A stretch of 19,841 nucleotides of DNA, taken from JAIVJN01 sp036732565. GTDB lineage: Bacteria; Acidobacteriota; Vicinamibacteria; Vicinamibacterales; UBA2999. Under the pieces are notes generated by a model. That model saw only the letters and a list, made by a program, of their open reading frames with translations. It did not search any database and was not told the DNA's origin. The stretch spans positions 1 to 19,841 of the forward strand of contig DAINCF010000062.1 of the NCBI GenBank assembly GCA_036732565.1, given 5' to 3'. Made by a program: the position numbers and the translations under genes. Shown here in pieces: positions 14,653 to 19,841 of the stretch (the first letter of the stretch is position 1; each line of letters opens with the position of its first letter).

Positions 14653-15982
14653 CACGATCGTTCGCGGCGGTCGCGTCGTGACGCCGGAGGGCATCCGCCA
14701 GGTGGATGTCGCGATCGAGGATGGCGCGATCTGCGCAGTGGGGCCGGACCTCCCGGGCGCGCGTGACGAGATCGATGCACGCGGGCTGGTGCTCCTGCCC
14801 GGCATCATCGATGCCCACGTCCACTTCAACGAGCCAGGCCGCACCGAGTGGGAAGGGGCGACGACCGGCAGTCGTGCGCTCGCGGCCGGCGGCGGGACGC
14901 TGTTCTTCGACATGCCGTTGAATTCGACGCCGTGCACGGTCACGGCCGCCGATGTGGTGCTGAAGCGGCGCGCGCTCGAAGCGTCATCGATTGGCGACTT
15001 CGGGCTCTGGGGTGGGCTCGTCCCGGACTCTGTCGGCCACATGGCCGACATGGCCGCGGAAGGAGTCGTCGGCTTCAAGGCGTTCATGTGCCACTCCGGC
15101 CTTCCAGAGTTTCCTCGCGCCGACGATGGCACGCTGTTCGACGGCATGCGTGAGGCCGCCAGGCTGCGCCTTCCGGTGGCCGTGCATGCCGAGAGCGAGG
15201 AGTTGGTCTCCAGCTTCGCACGCCAGATCTCCGGTCGTGGCGCGCGCGACTTTCTGCGCTCGCGTCCGCTTGTCGCCGAGCTCGATGCCATCCAACGCGC
15301 GCTGCTCTTCGCCAGCGAGACCGGGGCGCGCCTGCACATCGTCCACGTCAGCTCGGGACGCGGCGTGGCGATGGCGGCCGCGGCGCGGGCCCGCGGCGTC
15401 GACGTCTCCATCGAGACGTGCCCCCACTATCTTTTTTTCACGGAAGACGACGTGGAGCGGTTGGGACCCGTCGCCAAATGCGCTCCACCCTTGCGATCGG
15501 CCGAGGATCAACAGCAACTGTGGACCGAGCTCCTGAGCGGGCTGGTCGACATCGTCGCATCCGATCACTCGCCGACCGAGCCGCGCTTGAAAGAGGGGGA
15601 CTTCATGTCGGCGTGGGGAGGCATCGCCGGTGTGCAATCGACCCTGTCGGTCCTGCTCGAACGCGGTCATCATACGCGGCAGCTGCCGCTCGAAGGGATC
15701 GCGAGGCTGCTGGCAGGACGACCGGCGGAGCGGTTCCACATCGCACGGAAAGGGATGCTGGCCGAAGGCCACGATGCCGATATCGTGTTGGTGGACGTCG
15801 ACCAGTCGGTTACGCTCGACGCGGCGGATCTGCAGCAGCGCCACAAGCTGTCTCCATATCTTGGGACGCGTTTCCGCGGGAGCGTCAGGCGCACGATTCG
15901 TCGTGGCGAGACGCTCGTGGTCGACGGCCGCGTGACCGCAGACGGTCCAGGCCGCTTCGTGCGGCCAAGTTCGCAGTCGTAA
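14645..15982 (+). CDS. allB: Allantoinase
   Basis: It opens the hydantoin ring of allantoin to give allantoate. The 445-residue protein from ATG 14645 belongs to the cyclic amidohydrolase superfamily. DAHVHFNEPGRTEWEG (56-71) is the allantoinase form of the first metal motif (His58, His60). Lys145 in GFKAFMCHSG is the expected carboxylated lysine. His181 (VHAES), His234 (IVHVSS) and Asp307 (ASDHSP) complete the metal site. Dihydroorotases and dihydropyrimidinases share the fold, but the NEPGRTEWEG motif and the operon favour allantoinase. It overlaps allC by 8 bp, which suggests translational coupling. Confidence 0.94.
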   Translation: MTDTIVRGGRVVTPEGIRQVDVAIEDGAICAVGPDLPGARDEIDARGLVLLPGIIDAHVHFNEPGRTEWEGATTGSRALAAGGGTLFFDMPLNSTPCTVTAADVVLKRRALEASSIGDFGLWGGLVPDSVGHMADMAAEGVVGFKAFMCHSGLPEFPRADDGTLFDGMREAARLRLPVAVHAESEELVSSFARQISGRGARDFLRSRPLVAELDAIQRALLFASETGARLHIVHVSSGRGVAMAAAARARGVDVSIETCPHYLFFTEDDVERLGPVAKCAPPLRSAEDQQQLWTELLSGLVDIVASDHSPTEPRLKEGDFMSAWGGIAGVQSTLSVLLERGHHTRQLPLEGIARLLAGRPAERFHIARKGMLAEGHDADIVLVDVDQSVTLDAADLQQRHKLSPYLGTRFRGSVRRTIRRGETLVVDGRVTADGPGRFVRPSSQS

Positions 15983-15991
15983 GGACGAACC

Positions 15992-16732
15992 GTGCATCAT
16001 CTCGGACACACGCGGAGCGCGCATCGCGCCAACCATCTGCTGCAGACGCCGGACACCTTCGTGCGGGCGCCGCTGCCTGGCATGCACAAGGCCACGGCCA
16101 TCGTGCACGTCTCCCCAGCCATCGGCGCCGCGTTCGTGCAATACACCGCGGAGCTCGAAGCGGGCGGACGGCTCGGCACCACGCCGGATCAGCGGTTCCT
16201 GTACGTGCTCGATGGTCAGGTCGCGGTCGACGACACCCGATTGGGCGCCGGCGACTATGCGTACGTCGCACCCGGCGCGTCAACCGTCGTTTCGGCGACC
16301 ACCGCGACACGCATCACCGTGATCGAGAAGCCGTACCAGTCGCTCGAAGGCGCTACGCCACCCAAGACGTTTACCGGCCGGGAGACGGCGGTGTCGCCGA
16401 CCTTTCTCAACGACGATCCGTGGCTCGAAGTACGCGGGCTCATCCCCGACGATACCGGGTTCGATTTCCGCGTGAACACGATGTCGTACCAGCCGGGCGC
16501 CGGCCTCCCCGCGGTCGAGATTCACGTCATGGAGCACGGCCTGCTGATGTTGTCCGGCGCGGGGATCTATCGTCTTGACGATCGCTGGTATCCGGTCGAT
16601 GCCGGGGACTTCATCTGGATGGCCGCCTTCTGTCCGCAGTGGTTCGGTGCGATCGGAAAGACACCGGCGAAGTATCTGATCTACAAGGATTGGGATCGTC
16701 ATCCGCGCAAACGACCGCAATGCGGTACGTAG
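15992..16732 (+). CDS. allE: (S)-Ureidoglycine aminohydrolase (bicupin)
   Basis: It removes ammonia from (S)-ureidoglycine to give (S)-ureidoglycolate. The start is GTG 15992, supported by AAGGA 6-7 nt upstream that overlaps the allB stop. The 246-residue protein has two cupin domains, roughly 45-115 and 155-235. The manganese site lies in the second: Glu176, His178 and His182 in VEIHVMEHGLLML, and Gln216 in CPQWFGAIG. The C-terminal YKDWDRHP is typical of the family. It is the last gene of the operon, 9 bp after allB. Its TAG stop lies inside the left arm of a long inverted repeat, so the last few residues may derive from that repeat. Confidence 0.93.
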   Translation: MHHLGHTRSAHRANHLLQTPDTFVRAPLPGMHKATAIVHVSPAIGAAFVQYTAELEAGGRLGTTPDQRFLYVLDGQVAVDDTRLGAGDYAYVAPGASTVVSATTATRITVIEKPYQSLEGATPPKTFTGRETAVSPTFLNDDPWLEVRGLIPDDTGFDFRVNTMSYQPGAGLPAVEIHVMEHGLLMLSGAGIYRLDDRWYPVDAGDFIWMAAFCPQWFGAIGKTPAKYLIYKDWDRHPRKRPQCGT

Positions 16733-16808
16733 CGCAGGCCTTCAGGCCTGCCATTGCGGCGCGGCGTCACCAACGGCGTGGGCAGGCCTGAAGGCCTGCG
16801 CTACGTAC
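16725..16808. repeat. Long inverted repeat (BIME-like pair of GTAG palindromes)
   Basis: Perfect 28-nt arms at 16725-16752 and 16781-16808 flank a 28-nt loop. Each arm holds GTAG followed by a shorter palindrome, GCAGGCCT with a TC loop and AGGCCTGC, so the element is two REP-like units in inverted orientation. It begins inside the end of allE, giving its stop codon, and ends 15 bp before the stop of the convergent permease gene. It can serve as terminator for both transcripts. Confidence 0.85.
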
Positions 16809-16822
16809 GATCAGTCGGCCGA

Positions 16823-18820
16823 TCAGAAATCGAAGTTGTCGATGTTCCCGCGGTTCAGGATCAGCGGCGGGCCGAGAATGATCTCACTGCCGCGCACGGC
16901 AATGGTGCCCAATCGTCCGGCCTCGATGCTCTGCGCGTCTCGTGCGAATTGTTGGCGCACGAGCTGGGCGCTCGCGTGGACGGTGAGATAGCCGAGATTG
17001 CCCGTGTTCCAGAGGACGACGGTCTGCACGACGCCGCCGTGCACGTACGGCTTGTTGAGGTTTGGCAGCGATAGCCCAATCACCTTGACGTCCGTACGAT
17101 TCGCCTGACGGACCGCTTCGGCGGCGCCGGGAACGGCAGGCGCCGAGATCGCCATGATCAGCTGGGTCGACGCGTGGACGCGCATGATCGTCTGCGCCTC
17201 GGCAAACGCCTTGTCTCGATCGTCGTCGCTCGGACGGATCGTCGAGAGCGTGAGCTTCGGGTAGCGCTCGGCGAGGCGCTTCTTGATGAACGCGATCCAC
17301 TCGTTCTGGTTCGCGGCGGTCAGCGCACCGGTGATGATCGCGAACTCACCCGCTCCGTCCATCAAACGCGCCGCATCGTCCGTCAAGGTGTTGGCGATGT
17401 CTTCAGCGGTGGCCTGGTTGACGAAGTAGTCGCGGGCGTCGGGCTCGGCATCGGCATCCCAGGTCAGGACACGGATGCCGCGCGCGCGGGCCCTGCGCAG
17501 CACCGTCGAGAGCGCGGCGCGATTCTCGACCGCGACGGCGATGACGTCCACGCCGCGCGTGATCCAGTTCTCCACCATCTCGTTCTGCCGAGCGGCGTCG
17601 AGACCGGTCGGCCCATCCCAAATCAGCTCGACGCCGAGCTCGTTGGCCGCCTCCTCCGCACCGGCGAAACAACTGATGAAGTACGGATCGCCCTTGGCCT
17701 TGGGCATCATCGCGATCACGGGGCGCCGTCCGCCTGATGGCGCTCCTGCCGCGGCTGGCTCGACCGAACCGATCGAGCGCGCGGGCCAGAAATTGGGCAC
17801 CACGAGCACGAGCAACGCCGCCACCGCGGCTCCACCGACGATCGCCGTACGCCGATGCCGCATCCACACGGTGTCGACGCCAGCCGCGCCTGCGGGGTGA
17901 GGCCGTGGCCGACGCAGCCGATCGATGGCCATGGTCGCCAGCAGCAGCACGCCAGTCACCACCCCGGTCAGCTCGGACGGCAGCGCCGCCAGTTGCAGGC
18001 CGTTCTTCAAGACCGCGAGCGCCAGCAAGCCGGCGACCGTTCCCAGCACCGTGCCACGTCCGCCGAACACCGATGTGCCGCCCAGGACTACGGCGGTGAT
18101 GGCATCGAGCTCGTACCCGCTTCCCGCGTCGGCTCTCGCCTGCCCGAGATGCGCGACGTAGATGACGGCCGCCAGGCCCGCCGCAGCGCCCGAGAGCAAG
18201 TAGACGAGACTTGTCCGCGCGCGCACGCGAATGCCGGCGTGACGCGCGCCGGCGGCGGTGAATCCGATGGCGTAGAGCTCGCGGCCAGTCGTGGACCGGT
18301 GCAGCAGCACGTAGTAGCCGACGCAGGCCGCGACCAGTATTGGCACTTGTGCCGGAATCACGCCCCAGATGTATCCCTGTCCAAGAAACAGAAACCCGTT
18401 GGGGAAGCCGCTGTAGTTCACGGCGCCCTGCGTCAGGCCTTCAGCGATGCCGCGGAACAGCGACAACGACCCGAGGGTCACAATCAGCGGTGGCAACCCG
18501 ACACGAGCGATCAGCGTTGCATTCAACAGACCGCCGGCCAGCCCGGCCGACAGTGCGACGAGGGTCGCGGCAGCCGTCGGCAGGCCCCAGTCCTGATACG
18601 CCGATCCGAACAGGACGGCGGACAGCCCCATCAGCGCGCCGACCGAGACGTCGATGCCTCCGCTCACCAACACTGGCGTCAGCGCCACCGCGAGCAGCCC
18701 GAGCTCCACGCTGAAGCGCATCACCTCGAAGCCGTTGGCCAGGCTGAAGAAACTGGGCGCGATCAGGGAGAAGACGACGATCTCGACGAGGAGGGCGAGC
18801 AGGACGATTCTGGCGCTCAT
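16823..18820 (-). CDS. Sugar ABC permease fused to RhaS/LsrB-like substrate-binding protein
   Basis: This is one 665-residue ORF from ATG 18820 with GAGG upstream. Residues 1-300 are a complete RbsC-type (BPD_transp_2) permease with GGIDVSVGALMG (54-65) and VVLGGTSVFGGRGTVLGT (244-261). A basic, presumably cytoplasmic linker (DRLRRPRPHP to MRHRRT, 300-325) is followed by an extra membrane segment at about 326-342. Residues about 365-665 are a periplasmic binding protein matching rhamnose-binding RhaS and AI-2-binding LsrB: MMPKAKGDPYFISCFAGAEE, LIWDGPTGLDAARQ, LTWDADAEPDARDYFVNQA, ITGALTAANQNEWI and a final NRGNIDNFDF. The extra segment puts the receptor on the periplasmic face. It starts 3 bp after the other permease. 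Frames are intact across the junction, so this is not an obvious assembly error. Ligand (rhamnose, AI-2 or another sugar) is inference. Confidence 0.88.
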   Translation of the reverse strand: MSARIVLLALLVEIVVFSLIAPSFFSLANGFEVMRFSVELGLLAVALTPVLVSGGIDVSVGALMGLSAVLFGSAYQDWGLPTAAATLVALSAGLAGGLLNATLIARVGLPPLIVTLGSLSLFRGIAEGLTQGAVNYSGFPNGFLFLGQGYIWGVIPAQVPILVAACVGYYVLLHRSTTGRELYAIGFTAAGARHAGIRVRARTSLVYLLSGAAAGLAAVIYVAHLGQARADAGSGYELDAITAVVLGGTSVFGGRGTVLGTVAGLLALAVLKNGLQLAALPSELTGVVTGVLLLATMAIDRLRRPRPHPAGAAGVDTVWMRHRRTAIVGGAAVAALLVLVVPNFWPARSIGSVEPAAAGAPSGGRRPVIAMMPKAKGDPYFISCFAGAEEAANELGVELIWDGPTGLDAARQNEMVENWITRGVDVIAVAVENRAALSTVLRRARARGIRVLTWDADAEPDARDYFVNQATAEDIANTLTDDAARLMDGAGEFAIITGALTAANQNEWIAFIKKRLAERYPKLTLSTIRPSDDDRDKAFAEAQTIMRVHASTQLIMAISAPAVPGAAEAVRQANRTDVKVIGLSLPNLNKPYVHGGVVQTVVLWNTGNLGYLTVHASAQLVRQQFARDAQSIEAGRLGTIAVRGSEIILGPPLILNRGNIDNFDF

Positions 18821-18823
18821 CGC

Positions 18824-19786
18824 TCAGCCTCGACCGGCGGCGACCGTACGCCTTGGAATCGCGGCCGCTGGCTGAAATCGATCGAGCGCCACGGCCGCGA
18901 GAATGATGGCGCCCTGGATGGCACGCTCCCAGTATGCGCTGACACCGAGAAACGTCAGGGCGGGACCGATCATCCCCAAAAGCACCACGCCGAGCACCGT
19001 GCCGATGACGCGGCCGCGGCCGCCGGTGATCGCGGCGCCACCGACGACCACCGCGGCAATGACCTTCATCTCGAGGCCGAGGCCGGTGTTGCTGGGGATC
19101 TGATTGAAGCGGGCGGCGTTCAGCGCCGCCGCGAGCCCCGTCAAGACTCCGGCCGCCGCAAACACGGCCCAGATCGCGAGCGCGGGATGCAGCCCCGCCA
19201 ACCTGGCGCCTTCGCGATTCGATCCCACGGCATAGACGGCGCGACCCGCCGACAGATGGCGCAGGCCCCACGCGAGCGCAAGCGCGAAGGCCATCGCGAC
19301 GCCGCCAGCCATCAGCGGGTACGCCGCCGGCGGCATGCCGAACCACTGAAAGCCCGACGGCAGATCCTGAACCCAGGCGCCCTGCGTCGCCCACCGCAGC
19401 CCATCCCTCAGCGCCACCATCGCCGCCAAGGTCACGACAATCGACGGGAGGCGCATGTAGGCGACCAACGCGCCGTTGATGCTGCCGATCGCCGCGCCAA
19501 CCACGCACGCCCCGAGCGCGGCGAGCGGCGCGGAGAGTCCCGCTTTGGCCAGCACACCGGCCGTCACGCTGCACACGGCAAACGCGGAGCCCACCGAGAT
19601 GTCGATCTCACCCGTGAGCACGACCAGCGTGGCGCCGAGGGCCACGATGAGCACGGGCACGTTGGCGAGGAAGATCGCCTGCAGGTTCTCGCCCCTGAAG
19701 TAGGCGGGCGCGAAGAGTCCCAGGACGATCCCCAGCGCGAGGATCGCGGCGACGACCGGTCGTTCGTGGCGGGAGAGCGTGACCAT
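18824..19786 (-). CDS. Sugar ABC transporter permease (RbsC/RhaP-like)
   Basis: This is a 320-residue inner-membrane permease from ATG 19786, with about nine to ten hydrophobic segments. Family motifs are GEIDISVGSAFA (59-70), AVGSNREGARLAGL (coupling loop facing the ATPase) and VVVGGAAITGGRGRVIGT. It would pair with the permease half of the next gene, 3 bp downstream, as RhaP pairs with RhaQ or LsrC with LsrD. No ribosome binding site is clear, and a TAG lies directly before the ATG. A two-domain sugar ABC ATPase would be expected upstream, beyond the right edge of the window. A palindromic repeat sits between the start and that edge. Confidence 0.9.
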   Translation of the reverse strand: MVTLSRHERPVVAAILALGIVLGLFAPAYFRGENLQAIFLANVPVLIVALGATLVVLTGEIDISVGSAFAVCSVTAGVLAKAGLSAPLAALGACVVGAAIGSINGALVAYMRLPSIVVTLAAMVALRDGLRWATQGAWVQDLPSGFQWFGMPPAAYPLMAGGVAMAFALALAWGLRHLSAGRAVYAVGSNREGARLAGLHPALAIWAVFAAAGVLTGLAAALNAARFNQIPSNTGLGLEMKVIAAVVVGGAAITGGRGRVIGTVLGVVLLGMIGPALTFLGVSAYWERAIQGAIILAAVALDRFQPAAAIPRRTVAAGRG

Positions 19787-19815
19787 CTAGTGGGATGTAC
19801 GTTCGATATCTACAG

Positions 19816-19838
19816 GGGCCGTTCCGTAGGAACGGCCC
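19816..19838. repeat. Palindromic repeat upstream of the sugar permease gene
   Basis: GGGCCGTTCC (19816-19825) and GGAACGGCCC (19829-19838) form a perfect 10-bp stem with a GTA loop. It is of the same general type as the repeat at 10108-10134. It lies 29 bp upstream of the permease start and may separate it from the next gene outside the window. Confidence 0.65.
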
Positions 19839-19841
19839 GGA

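Noticed and set aside
14254..16141. Two minus-strand frames of 385 codons each (14254-15411 and 14984-16141) opposite allC, allB and allE
   Set aside because: Both are antisense to confidently assigned operon genes and show no family motifs.
1..19841. tRNA, rRNA, CRISPR array, insertion sequence or prophage
   Set aside because: No cloverleaf, rRNA stretch, regularly spaced repeats, transposase or integrase reading frame was seen; the only mobile-like elements are the short palindromic repeats.

Overview
The window is about 20 kb of GC-rich, densely coding DNA from a heterotrophic bacterium. Three things point to Acidobacteriota, probably the Vicinamibacteria, although no rRNA or other phylogenetic marker is present: a TonB-dependent receptor with an N-terminal carboxypeptidase-regulatory-like domain, a c-type cytochrome joined to a peptidylglycine-monooxygenase-like copper domain, and several GTAG-bounded palindromic intergenic repeats. 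The taxon is an inference from gene content.

Layout. Positions 1-2264 (minus) hold a small exported NTF2-like protein followed 20 bp later by a TonB-dependent outer-membrane receptor that runs off the left edge. A 27-bp palindromic operator (2300-2326) lies upstream of this pair. Positions 2585-3967 (minus) encode the secreted cytochrome c/copper monooxygenase protein, and 4085-4963 (minus) an IclR-family regulator. The regulator promoter and the cytochrome gene promoter carry the same operator arms over the -35 element, so this looks like an autoregulated local circuit. Positions 5048-8053 (minus) encode a large exported glycoside hydrolase family 2 protein with Gln where the acid/base Glu is expected. 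Divergently, 8192-10111 (plus) encodes an AsnB-type asparagine synthetase. It converges on a minus-strand pair: a stand-alone PHP phosphoesterase like the C-terminal domain of DNA polymerase X, and a small alpha-beta barrel protein. A 48-residue membrane peptide (11336-11482), below usual ORF cut-offs, has a strong ribosome binding site.

Positions 11670-16732 (plus) form a compact six-gene urate degradation operon: uraD, uricase, uraH, allC, allB, allE. Together they convert urate through 5-hydroxyisourate, OHCU, allantoin, allantoate and ureidoglycine to ureidoglycolate, releasing ammonia. No xanthine dehydrogenase, urate transporter or ureidoglycolate-processing enzyme is in the window.

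Positions 16823-19786 (minus) hold two RbsC-type sugar ABC permeases. The second is fused through an extra membrane segment to a RhaS/LsrB-like periplasmic binding protein, so one polypeptide holds both the channel half and the solute receptor. The ATPase is not in the window. A 28-bp-arm inverted repeat sits between the urate operon and this transporter, and another palindrome lies upstream of the transporter at the right edge.
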